The translations under genes and the position numbers were made by a program. Positions 49,946 through 57,679 of a stretch of DNA of 57,680 nt are shown here, piece by piece. The stretch comes from an uncultured Clostridia bacterium (GTDB lineage: Bacteria; Bacillota; Clostridia; Christensenellales; Borkfalkiaceae), in assembly GCA_949286835.1 (NCBI GenBank), contig CASEDP010000007.1, positions 1 through 57,680 of the forward strand, read 5' to 3'. Under the pieces are notes generated by a model. The model saw only the letters and a list, made by a program, of their open reading frames with translations. It searched no databases and was not told where the DNA came from. Numbering within the stretch: the stretch's first letter is position 1; every line of letters starts with the position of its first letter.

Positions 49946-52900
49946 ATGATGAAGAAAAGAAAGATATATATAATAATTATGTCGGTGGCTATCGCCGTGA
50001 TTTTAGTATTTTCGTTTTTCCTCAACTTTCTTGCTCTGGGCAAGTTCGACAACATATTTGAACAGGCTCTCGGCAAGATGGATGACAGTCTGAGGGGCGA
50101 TACTAAGGGCGCAGACACGCAGTACTATAAGAGTGCTTTCAACAGCGCGGAAGAGCTGTATGAATATGAAGAAAACCTCGTCGCAGAGATAGCGATGGAG
50201 GGCGCAACTCTTCTTGAAAACGACGGAATACTTCCGCTTGCAAAGGGAACGACGTTGAGCCTTTTCAGTCATTCGTCTGTCGACCTCGTGAGCGGCGGTT
50301 CGGGTTCCGGCTCTGGAAGCTTCGAGCTTACGGCTGATCTCAAGACAGGTCTTGAGGCGGCAGATCTCAAGGTAAATCAAACGCTCTGGGACTTCTATAA
50401 GAGCGGCAACGGTTCCGGGTATACCCGCGGCGCAGGTTCCATTAACTACGGCGCGTCGCTCGACTGGTCGATAAACGAGTGCCCTCTCGACAAGATAACC
50501 TCTGAAAAGGGTCTTGCCGATACCTTCGACGGCACTGTTGCAATGTTCGTTCTCTCCCGCACGGGCGGCGAGGGCGCTGACCTTGCAAGGGATATGAAGG
50601 CGTATGGCGGCGAATCTGGTCAGCACTATCTCGAACCCGACAAGACCGAGCTTGAGATAATCGATTACCTCAACAAAAATTTTAACGACGTAATAATACT
50701 TGTCAATGCAAATAACGTTATGGAACTCGGCTGGATAGAAGATTACGAGAATATTTCCGCCGTAGTCAACTTCCCCGGCGCGGGCAGAACGGGCACCTAT
50801 GGTCTCGGCTATATGCTCACCGGTCTCGACAAGGACGGCAAGGAGATTTCTGCATCCGGTCACCTCGTAGATACCGTCGCATACGACAGCTTCTCATCTC
50901 CTGCAATGCAGAATATGGGCGACTATCTCTACACATACAACGACAGCAGCTATACAAATGCCTCTGCTAATATGAAATATTACTATGTAAATTACGCAGA
51001 GGGTATCTATGTCGGATATAAGTACTACGAAACAAGGTACGAGGACGTGGTTCTCGGTCAGGTCAAGGCGGGCACGTACAGCTATTCAGACACCGTTCAG
51101 TATCCCTTCGGTTACGGACTTTCCTACACGACGTTCGTATGGTCGGATTTCAGTATGACGCAGCCCGACGCTGACGGCAACATCACGGTTTCGCTCAAGG
51201 TAAAGAACGACGGCGAGCGCCGCGGCAAGGAAGTCGTTCAGATATACGTCCAGTCACCCTACACGCAGGGCGGCATTGAAAAGGCATCTGTTTCGCTTGT
51301 CGGCTTCATAAAGACCGACTATATCGAAAAGGGACAGACTATTGACGTTTCGACTACCATAAATATCGAGGACTTCATCTCCTACGATGCAACTAACGCA
51401 AAGACGTATGTGCTCGAAGCGGGCGATTACTATGTCACCGCCGCGTCCGACGCGCACAAGGCGCTCAACAATATTCTCGCCGAAAAGGGAGCAGATACCG
51501 AAAAGCTCGTTGCGGCAGGCGGACTTGATGCCTCTGAAAATGCGGGCGACCCCTCGTTCGTCGGCAAATATAATCAGGCTATCCTTGACGCCGACACCTA
51601 TTCTGTTGGCGCGAACGATACCGAGATAACGAACAAGTTCGATTATGCTAAACTTACCGACACGACATATCTGTCGCGTTCGGACTGGAGCAAGATGGAC
51701 AACAACGGTCTCCGCTACGGCACGGCTTCCGATGTGGACAGCGGCGCGGAGATTGGCGGAAAGCAGTGGTCTCACGAACTCAGCAGCGAACTCAAGAAGG
51801 AGCTCGATTCCTCCAGCTCGCGCAACCCCGCAGAGGACACCGTTCCCGAAACTTACGAGTTCGGTCAGAAAGGCGAATACGACCTCATCGATATGAGGGG
51901 GCTCGACTTTGACGACGAAAAGTGGGACGACGTGCTCAGCCAGATAACTCTCAAAGAACTTGCACTGCTCGTGGACGAGTGCGGATATTGCTCGCCCGAA
52001 GTCAAGTCGATAAACAAGCCCAAAGTGACCGACCTTGACGGTCCTGCAGGTCTCAATCTCGTCGTGGGTCACGGCTCCGTGCCCATAGGAACGGACAAAA
52101 ACGGCAACGAGATCAAATCGATGACGTGGTCGAGCGAGTATATGCTCGCAAGCACCTGGAATTCAGACCTTGCATTCAAGATGGGTGAAGGTATGGGCGA
52201 AGACGGTCTCTATGGCGGCGTTCAGGGTTGGTACGGTCCTGCGGTAAACATTCACAGAACGCCCTTTGCCGGACGCAACTTCGAGTACTATTCCGAAGAT
52301 TCCTACCTCAGCGGCGTATTCGGCTATGAGGCGGTGAAAGGCGCGGCAACCAAGGGTATGTATGCATTCCTCAAACATTTCGCGCTCAACGACCAGGAAA
52401 CTCATCGTGACCACCGCGGCATAGTTACGTGGGCGGAAGAGCAGGCCATCCGCGAAATCTATCTCAAACCCTTCGAGATGGTAATTGAAGATAACACTGT
52501 CGAGATAATGTATAATGAAGCAGTCAAGGATGATAGCGGCAACATAACCGGCTACGTCGCAAAGACGGCTACTGTTCCGGCAGCTACAGGCATAATGTCA
52601 TCTTTCAACCGCATAGGACCTACCTGGGCGGGCGGCAATTATAACCTCTTAACCGAGGTGCTCCGCGAGGAGTGGGGCTTCAACGGCTTCGTGCTCACCG
52701 ACTATGAAGTTGCAAGCTATATGTTCACGGACCAGTGCCTTGCGGCAGGCGGCGATGCAAAACTCAAGACCGTAGGTCTTGCGGGCAATATGCTCTTCGG
52801 CTATTCTCTCGAAGACAATGAAGAAGATCAGGGCTATGCGCGCGAGGCAGCTCACCGCATACTCTATACCGTGGTTCATTCAGCGGGTATGAACGGATTT

Positions 52901-53062
52901 GTTCACGGCGTAGAGTACATCAACGGCTTCGCATATTACAAGTTCATTCTCATTGTTTGGGATATACTTGCCGTTGTCGGCATAGGCGTGCTCGGTTTCT
53001 TCATCTATAAGAATGTCAAGGGGCTGATTGCTGAAAAGAAGCAGGAAAGCGGCGAAGAATAA
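49946..53062 (+). CDS. GH3 beta-glucosidase with permuted domain order and two membrane spans
   Basis: 1038 residues. N-terminal span (about 8-30). Then what is normally the C-terminal GH3 part comes first: an alpha/beta sandwich (about 60-390, from EGATLLENDGILPLAKG) and a fibronectin-III-like domain (about 395-500, after YPFGYGLSYTTF). A linker with no known motif (about 500-640) precedes the TIM barrel (about 655-960), with LDGPAGLN, GRNFEYYSEDSYLSG, KHFALNDQE and nucleophile D919 in FVLTDYEV. A final span (1000-1021) follows. Inverted GH3s are known from Ruminococcus and Butyrivibrio. Two anchors would fix the enzyme outside the cell. AAGGAA precedes ATG. Confidence 0.93.
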   Translation: MMKKRKIYIIIMSVAIAVILVFSFFLNFLALGKFDNIFEQALGKMDDSLRGDTKGADTQYYKSAFNSAEELYEYEENLVAEIAMEGATLLENDGILPLAKGTTLSLFSHSSVDLVSGGSGSGSGSFELTADLKTGLEAADLKVNQTLWDFYKSGNGSGYTRGAGSINYGASLDWSINECPLDKITSEKGLADTFDGTVAMFVLSRTGGEGADLARDMKAYGGESGQHYLEPDKTELEIIDYLNKNFNDVIILVNANNVMELGWIEDYENISAVVNFPGAGRTGTYGLGYMLTGLDKDGKEISASGHLVDTVAYDSFSSPAMQNMGDYLYTYNDSSYTNASANMKYYYVNYAEGIYVGYKYYETRYEDVVLGQVKAGTYSYSDTVQYPFGYGLSYTTFVWSDFSMTQPDADGNITVSLKVKNDGERRGKEVVQIYVQSPYTQGGIEKASVSLVGFIKTDYIEKGQTIDVSTTINIEDFISYDATNAKTYVLEAGDYYVTAASDAHKALNNILAEKGADTEKLVAAGGLDASENAGDPSFVGKYNQAILDADTYSVGANDTEITNKFDYAKLTDTTYLSRSDWSKMDNNGLRYGTASDVDSGAEIGGKQWSHELSSELKKELDSSSSRNPAEDTVPETYEFGQKGEYDLIDMRGLDFDDEKWDDVLSQITLKELALLVDECGYCSPEVKSINKPKVTDLDGPAGLNLVVGHGSVPIGTDKNGNEIKSMTWSSEYMLASTWNSDLAFKMGEGMGEDGLYGGVQGWYGPAVNIHRTPFAGRNFEYYSEDSYLSGVFGYEAVKGAATKGMYAFLKHFALNDQETHRDHRGIVTWAEEQAIREIYLKPFEMVIEDNTVEIMYNEAVKDDSGNITGYVAKTATVPAATGIMSSFNRIGPTWAGGNYNLLTEVLREEWGFNGFVLTDYEVASYMFTDQCLAAGGDAKLKTVGLAGNMLFGYSLEDNEEDQGYAREAAHRILYTVVHSAGMNGFVHGVEYINGFAYYKFILIVWDILAVVGIGVLGFFIYKNVKGLIAEKKQESGEE

Positions 53063-53072
53063 TTTCATAGCT

Positions 53073-53107
53073 AAGGGCGGACCTTTCGGGGTCCGCCCTT
53101 TATGTTT
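53073..53107 (+). terminator. Rho-independent terminator after the GH3 gene
   Basis: A perfect 11-bp stem AAGGGCGGACC / GGTCCGCCCTT, then TATGTTT. Confidence 0.75.
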
Positions 53108-53171
53108 GAAAAAATGTCATAATAATATCTGATAAAGACGCATAATGTCGCTTTTCTGAGTACTTTCAACA

Positions 53172-53200
53172 TTGACATATTGTAATCTGTGTGTTATAAT
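53172..53200 (+). promoter_or_regulatory. Promoter of the GT2 gene
   Basis: TTGACA (53172-53177), a 17-bp spacer and TATAAT (53195-53200), 43 bp before ATG 53243. The in-frame ATG at 53189 lies inside this promoter and is excluded. Confidence 0.83.
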
Positions 53201-53242
53201 GTAAAAGGTTACCTCTTAACAGGGATTTTTCGAGGAGAGAGT

Positions 53243-54622
53243 ATGGGATACATAGAGATCGTCGCCATAGTGTTCTCGGTCATATGGGGGCTGTTTGCTC
53301 TTATGCTGATACACTATGCGGTTTTTATGCTGGTAGGAATTTTCAAGCGAAAGACCTATCCTGAAACTGATAAAAAACTCAGATACGGCATAATAATCGG
53401 TGCCCGCAATGAAGCAGGGGTTATCGGCGGGCTTATCGACAGCATAAACGCTTGCGACTATCCTAAGGATAAAATTCAGGTATTTGTAATTGCTCACAAC
53501 TGCACGGACAAGACGGCTAAGATTGCCCGCGAAAAGGGCGCGACCGTCTATGAGTACAATAATCCCGAAGAGAGGACTGTCGGCTATGCGTATAAGTACC
53601 TCGTCGACAGAATTAACGAAGATTACGGCTGGCAGAATTACGACGGCTTTTTCATAATCAATGCGGACAACGTGCTCACTCCCGACTATCTCTCAAAGAT
53701 GAACGACGCGTTTGTCGCAACGGACGGAAAGCAGGTAATAACTTCCTACCGCAACTCAAAGAACTTCGGCAGCAACTACATATCCTGCCTTTACGGCATA
53801 TTCTTCATTTCTTCCTGCCGCTACGAATCTCGCGGCAGAACGGTCTGCGGCTGTTCTACAAGGGTTTCGGGAACGGGCTATCTGTTCAATTCCGAAACTA
53901 TTAAAAACGGCTGGGAATATGTCACTCTGACAGAGGACTGGGAGTTCACCGCCGACAGAATAGCCGACGGCGCTAAGATTGTATACTGCGACGATGCTGA
54001 ATTCTTCGATGAACAGCCAACTACACTAAAAATAATGCTCCGTCAGCGTTTTCGCTGGGCGAGGGGACATATGATAGTGTTCTTCACCCGCTTCAAAAAG
54101 CTGATGGGAAGTCTGTTCAGATCAAAGAAGAAGGGCGGGCACGACAATAAGTTCTCCGTGTACGACATATCGGCGTCCATTCTTCCGCTCGGCGTAATGG
54201 GCGTGACGCTGGGCATAGTTCAACTTGTATTCCTTGCGCTCAGTCCGCTTTTCGGCGAGAACGGCGCGATTATCTGGACTTGGTTCGGCATACTGTCAGC
54301 AGTAGGTTTCGGCATATCATATACTTCGACTTTCCTTGTCGGGCTGCTTCTTATTATCATTGAGGCGAAGCGAATACCAAAAGTAAGACCTATAATAATG
54401 TTTGTCGCGCTGCTTTTGTGGCCGTTCTTCCTGCTGTTGAACGTATTTCTGGACGTTCTCGCCCTCTTCAAGAAGAAGGTCGAATGGAAAGTCATTCCTC
54501 ACGGCGACAACTCCGCACAGGACAACGGGGGAGCTGACGACAATGTCTCGTCGGAAACTGAATGTTCCGCAGAAGACGCTCAGCCCGAAACTGAAGCGGC
54601 GGAGACCGAGGCGGCTGTATAA
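53243..54622 (+). CDS. Processive-type membrane glycosyltransferase, GT2
   Basis: 459 residues. One N-terminal span (about 4-33). A GT-A domain follows with IIGARNEAGVI (51-61), HNCTDKT, a NADN in place of the usual DADN (140-143), TED at 230-232 and QRFRW (268-272), the Q-x-x-R-W of processive synthases. About four C-terminal spans (300-430) and an acidic Glu/Asp/Ala tail (about 435-459) complete it. It is related to cellulose and poly-N-acetylglucosamine synthases. The product is unknown. GAGGAGAG precedes ATG 53243. Its place after GH16-GH16-GH3 suggests the same polysaccharide. Confidence 0.9.
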   Translation: MGYIEIVAIVFSVIWGLFALMLIHYAVFMLVGIFKRKTYPETDKKLRYGIIIGARNEAGVIGGLIDSINACDYPKDKIQVFVIAHNCTDKTAKIAREKGATVYEYNNPEERTVGYAYKYLVDRINEDYGWQNYDGFFIINADNVLTPDYLSKMNDAFVATDGKQVITSYRNSKNFGSNYISCLYGIFFISSCRYESRGRTVCGCSTRVSGTGYLFNSETIKNGWEYVTLTEDWEFTADRIADGAKIVYCDDAEFFDEQPTTLKIMLRQRFRWARGHMIVFFTRFKKLMGSLFRSKKKGGHDNKFSVYDISASILPLGVMGVTLGIVQLVFLALSPLFGENGAIIWTWFGILSAVGFGISYTSTFLVGLLLIIIEAKRIPKVRPIIMFVALLLWPFFLLLNVFLDVLALFKKKVEWKVIPHGDNSAQDNGGADDNVSSETECSAEDAQPETEAAETEAAV

Positions 54623-54684
54623 CTCGTAAAGTCATTGGCGCCGCTGTCAAGCGGCGCCATTAAAATATCTTTGCACGCAATTGC

Positions 54685-54713
54685 TTGACAAAGGGTGCAA
54701 TCTGATATAAAAT
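54685..54713 (+). promoter_or_regulatory. Promoter of the riboswitch-yhhQ unit
   Basis: TTGACA (54685-54690), a 17-bp spacer and TAAAAT (54708-54713). The transcript would start near 54720, just before the candidate aptamer. Confidence 0.75.
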
Positions 54714-54730
54714 ATCGGCATATCCGCGTT

Positions 54731-54775
54731 GCGGAGACAGTTCGTGACCATCCTGTCTTAAAACAAAACTATGGA
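54731..54775 (+). ncRNA. Candidate preQ1-type riboswitch aptamer
   Basis: P1 stem GACAG (54736-54740) / CTGTC (54753-54757). The loop starts with TTC. One unpaired C (54752) sits directly before the 3' strand, where preQ1-I aptamers hold the ligand-pairing cytosine. An A-rich tail TTAAAACAAAACTA follows, and the end ATGG (54771-54774) can pair with CCAT (54748-54751) in the loop to make an H-type pseudoknot. It is placed before a queuosine-precursor transporter and an intrinsic terminator. The class is not certain. The loop is unlike the strict preQ1-I consensus in places. Confidence 0.55.
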
Positions 54776-54786
54776 AAAGAGGATGG

Positions 54787-54809
54787 GCGCATTATGCGCT
54801 CTTTTTTTG
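54787..54809 (+). terminator. Intrinsic terminator in the yhhQ leader
   Basis: The stem GCGCA / TGCGC with a TTA loop is followed by TCTTTTTTTG, 13 nt after the aptamer. AGGATGG (54780-54786) just upstream can pair with CCATCCT (54748-54754) in the aptamer, an alternative fold that would compete with P1. The arrangement suits ligand-controlled termination. Confidence 0.65.
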
Positions 54810-54844
54810 TTGCGCAATTGCGTTTATACTCTTACGGGAGATAT

Positions 54845-55600
54845 ATGATTTCAGCATTAAAAAGACAATTTCAGGAATTTAAAATATTACTGAGGAGCAT
54901 ACCTGGCATTGTAACGGCACTCTTCATAATGTCGGTATGTGCAATGAACCTGCTTGCAAACAAGAGCATAGCGCTCCCCGTAGACTGGCTTGCGCTCGAC
55001 TGCGGCATAATAGTTTCGTGGTTTGCCTTCCTCGCAATGGATATGATAACCAAGCATTTCGGTCCGAAGGCGGCTACGGAAATTTCCGTTCTTGCAATAG
55101 GCGTCAACCTCATATTCTGTTTGCTGTTCTACATCGGAAGCATAATCCCCGGCGTTTGGGGCGAAAGCTATGTGGAGGGCAGCGAGAACGTCATCAATTC
55201 CGCGCTCGACGGCACTTTCGGCGGCACGCGGTATGTGCTTGCAGGCAGCACGCTGGCGTTTATTGTCTCTTCATTTATCAACAACTTTGCCAATTGGGGC
55301 GTCGGCAGGGCTTTCAGGAAAAATCCCGACGGCAAGGCGGCATATTTTTTAAGGTCGTATGTCTCCACGGCAATCGGTCAGTTTGCCGATAACTTCATCT
55401 TCGCGCTGACGGTAAGCCACGTATTTTTCGGCTGGTCGCTTTTGCAGTGCGTCACCTGCTCTCTGACGGGTATGGTGGCGGAACTTCTCTTCGAGGTGCT
55501 TTTCTCGTACATTGGCTATGCCTCCTGCAGAAGGTGGAAGAGGGAAAAGGTCGGCGAGGAGTACTTCGAGTTTGTAAGAAAATGCAGGGAGAGCGCGTAA
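54845..55600 (+). CDS. Queuosine precursor transporter, YhhQ/VUT family
   Basis: About 251 residues with six to seven membrane spans. LLANKSIALPVDWLALDCGI, the MDMITKHFGPKAATE loop and FANWGVGRAFRK match YhhQ/VUT (COG1738) proteins, which import queuine, preQ0 or preQ1 for tRNA queuosine. GGGAGA precedes ATG 54845. The frame is open to 54695, but that part covers the promoter and riboswitch. Salvage by uptake fits the absence of queuosine synthesis genes here. The SDR gene follows 1 bp later. Confidence 0.88.
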   Translation: MISALKRQFQEFKILLRSIPGIVTALFIMSVCAMNLLANKSIALPVDWLALDCGIIVSWFAFLAMDMITKHFGPKAATEISVLAIGVNLIFCLLFYIGSIIPGVWGESYVEGSENVINSALDGTFGGTRYVLAGSTLAFIVSSFINNFANWGVGRAFRKNPDGKAAYFLRSYVSTAIGQFADNFIFALTVSHVFFGWSLLQCVTCSLTGMVAELLFEVLFSYIGYASCRRWKREKVGEEYFEFVRKCRESA

Positions 55601-55601
55601 G

Positions 55602-56249
55602 ATGAAAGTGATTATCACGGGTACGTCAGGGGGAATAGGCAGGGCAATTGCCGAAAAATTTCTCTCGTTCGGGCACAGCGTGACGGGGCTCGACATCTGC
55701 GCCCAAGATATATGGGACAAGAATTATTTGCACTGCATATGCGACGTGTTTTCGGGCGAACTCCCCGAAACCGACGGCGCAGAGATTGTTATAAACAATG
55801 CGGGCGTGCAGGACACGGGCAGGGACATAGACGTCAACCTCAAGGGCACGATGCGCGTCACCGAAAAATATGCCTTCCAGCCGAAGATAAAGAGCGTGCT
55901 CTTCATCGCCTCCGCAAGCGCGCACAACGGCTCGGAATTTCCCGAATATGCGGCGAGCAAGGGCGGTATGATTGCGTATATGAAGAACGTCGCGCTCAGG
56001 ATAGCAAAATACGGCGCAACCTCCAACAGCCTTTCCCCGGGGGGAGTGCTTACGCGTCTCAACGACAGGGTAATAAACAATCCCGAACTATGGGGGAAGA
56101 TTATGGCGCAGACCCTTCTTCCGAAGTGGGCAACTGCGGAGGAGATTGCGGAGTGGGCATATTTCGTCACAGTCATAAACAGGTCAATGACCGCGCAGGA
56201 CATACTCATAGACAACGGCGAAATAGCCAAGGCTGATTTCATCTGGTAA
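55602..56249 (+). CDS. Short-chain dehydrogenase/reductase
   Basis: 215 residues. NAD(P)-binding TGTSGGIG (6-13), NNAG and active-site YAASK, with the preceding serine in FIASASA. It is shorter than typical SDRs (about 250). LSPGGVLTR matches the PG region. The substrate is unknown. It is co-transcribed with the transporter (1-bp gap), but no queuosine role is known for this family, so the link may be only operonic. Confidence 0.87.
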   Translation: MKVIITGTSGGIGRAIAEKFLSFGHSVTGLDICAQDIWDKNYLHCICDVFSGELPETDGAEIVINNAGVQDTGRDIDVNLKGTMRVTEKYAFQPKIKSVLFIASASAHNGSEFPEYAASKGGMIAYMKNVALRIAKYGATSNSLSPGGVLTRLNDRVINNPELWGKIMAQTLLPKWATAEEIAEWAYFVTVINRSMTAQDILIDNGEIAKADFIW

Positions 56250-56268
56250 ATTTTACTGAAAAACTAAT

Positions 56269-56309
56269 AACAGTCCTTTGAAAGGTAGGCTCAAAGGACT
56301 GTTTTTTTG
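56269..56309 (+). terminator. Rho-independent terminator after the SDR gene
   Basis: A perfect 13-bp stem AACAGTCCTTTGA / TCAAAGGACTGTT with a 9-nt loop, running into TTTTTTG. Confidence 0.9.
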
Positions 56310-56348
56310 TTTCATTGCCGATAGTAGTAAAAAAACTTTAAACATCGC

Positions 56349-56377
56349 TTGACTTGTTCGGGTTGGCGTAAAATTAT
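56349..56377 (+). promoter_or_regulatory. Probable marR promoter
   Basis: TTGACT (56349-56354), a 17-bp spacer and AATTAT (56372-56377). The -10 is poor, but the operator dyads lie on and just after it. Confidence 0.48.
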
Positions 56378-56404
56378 AAGAAAGCTTATTATAAGAATAC
56401 TTAT
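56376..56404. promoter_or_regulatory. Tandem-dyad operator for the MarR regulator
   Basis: Four half-sites alternate: ATAAG (56376-56380), CTTAT (56385-56389), ATAAG (56391-56395), CTTAT (56400-56404). They form two 14-bp dyads ATAAG-n4-CTTAT one base apart, and a perfect CTTAT-T-ATAAG palindrome in the middle. They overlap the -10 and likely start site of marR, the expected position for autorepression. Confidence 0.72.
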
Positions 56405-56423
56405 TGTTTATGCGGAGGAAACA

Positions 56424-56858
56424 ATGCAACCATTTCACCATCTTCTAATGAAGGCGCATACGGCGATGCGCAAGTGCATAATGACGGGTGCGGCGGCGTA
56501 TGGTCTTACGGCGGGTCAACCCAAGATACTTGAATTTCTCAGCTCGGCAGGCATTGCGGACCAGAGAACTATTGCGCGTCACTGCGAAATCGAGCCTGCG
56601 ACCGTCGGGAGCATACTCACGCGAATGGAGGAGAGCGGGCTGATAGAGCGCAGGCGTGAAGAGGGCAACAGGCGTTCGCTATTCGTCACGCTTACGGAAC
56701 GGGGCAGTGAGGCTGCGGCAAAAACGGCGGAGCTGTTTAAATTCGGCGAAGAAACAGCGCTTGCCGGCATCGGCGAGGAAGAGCAAAATTTACTTTGCCG
56801 GCTTCTTGAAAGGGTCTATGACAATTTGAGAAATGCGGAGGAATACAGAGATGAATGA
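56424..56858 (+). CDS. MarR-family transcriptional regulator
   Basis: 144 residues. A helical dimer region is followed by the winged helix with LTAGQPKILEFLSSAG, IARHCEIEPATVGSILTRME and the wing GLIERRREEGNRRSLFVTLT. It probably binds the dyads just upstream and controls itself and the overlapping membrane-protein gene. ATG 56424 with GCGGAGG is chosen. The frame is open to 56349, but that would include the operator. The inducer is unknown. Confidence 0.94.
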   Translation: MQPFHHLLMKAHTAMRKCIMTGAAAYGLTAGQPKILEFLSSAGIADQRTIARHCEIEPATVGSILTRMEESGLIERRREEGNRRSLFVTLTERGSEAAAKTAELFKFGEETALAGIGEEEQNLLCRLLERVYDNLRNAEEYRDE

Positions 56859-57588
56859 GGAAAATTGCGCGGCGCAGACCGAAGCTGAAGTTCCCGCCAG
56901 GAGGAGTGTGGCAGAGTACATAAAGAGGTATGTCTTTCTCGTGATCGGACTTGCCATAATGTCGTTCGGCGTGGCTATGTCTATAAATGCCGATCTCGGC
57001 ACGTCGCCCGTCTCAAGCATACCCTATGTCACTTCGGAAATAAGCGGACTTTCGGTTGGCGTGACGACTGTGATAGTCAATACGCTTATTGTGTTGTTGC
57101 AGGTTGCAATACTCAGGAAGAGGTTTCATCCCGTAAAGCTTCTGCAAATCCCCGTCTGCATAGTATTCGGGTTTCTCATCGATTTTGCAGGCGTCTGCAT
57201 AGAGGCGGTTATCCCGGAGAACTATCTTATGCAGTGGATAATCTGCGCCGTCGGAATAGTGCTCGTGGCGGTCGGCGTCGCTTTCGAGATGTCTGCGGGC
57301 GTTTTAACGCTTGCGGGCGAAGGGCTTGTGCAGGCGCTCTGCATGGTGTTCCCGGGGGTCAAATTCGGATATATGAAAGTCATTGTGGACGTATCTTTCG
57401 TGGTCATAGCCGTCGCGCTTTCGTTTATTTTCCTGCACAGGCTCGAGGGCGTAAGGGAGTGTACTGTCGCCACCGCAATCTTCGTGGGGTTGATTGCAAA
57501 ACAGCTCAACAGATTTATTTCCCCCGTTTCCGAAAGGCACTTTGCCGACGGCAAAAAAATCAAAGCAGGCAACTCCGATACATATTGA
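56851..57588 (+). CDS. YczE/YyaS/YitT-type membrane protein (DUF6198-like)
   Basis: 245 residues with about six membrane spans. AIMSFGVAMSINADLGTSP is the characteristic first helix and loop of the YczE/YyaS/YitT family, followed by GLSVGVTTVIVNTLIVLLQ. The function of the family is unknown, and transport is often assumed. ATG 56851 overlaps the marR stop by 8 bases and has GGAGGAA about 12 nt upstream. It is probably the gene controlled by the MarR protein. It ends just before the right-hand insertion-sequence fragment. Confidence 0.88.
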   Translation: MNEENCAAQTEAEVPARRSVAEYIKRYVFLVIGLAIMSFGVAMSINADLGTSPVSSIPYVTSEISGLSVGVTTVIVNTLIVLLQVAILRKRFHPVKLLQIPVCIVFGFLIDFAGVCIEAVIPENYLMQWIICAVGIVLVAVGVAFEMSAGVLTLAGEGLVQALCMVFPGVKFGYMKVIVDVSFVVIAVALSFIFLHRLEGVRECTVATAIFVGLIAKQLNRFISPVSERHFADGKKIKAGNSDTY

Positions 57589-57679
57589 ATTGTCAAATCA
57601 AGTGCAACACTTGGATAAAAAAGAATTAAATAAATCTTGCGGCGAAAGGTAAGATAAAACCTTTTTTGGTCTGGCGTTT
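57584..57679 (-). mobile_element. Right-end fragment of an IS30-family-like insertion sequence, inverted copy
   Basis: Exact reverse complement of positions 1-96. The element reads into the window from the right, so the two copies face each other across the window. The boundary is at or just inside 57584, immediately after the YczE-type gene stop (57586-57588, which the last few matching bases overlap). Confidence 0.75.
57598..57678 (-). CDS. IS30-family-like transposase, C-terminal 26 residues only (partial)
   Basis: The minus-strand frame encodes the same NARPKKVLSYLSPQDLF tail as positions 2-82 and ends at a TGA (57598-57600). The remainder lies beyond the window. Confidence 0.72.
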   Translation of the reverse strand, partial: NARPKKVLSYLSPQDLFNSFLSKCCT

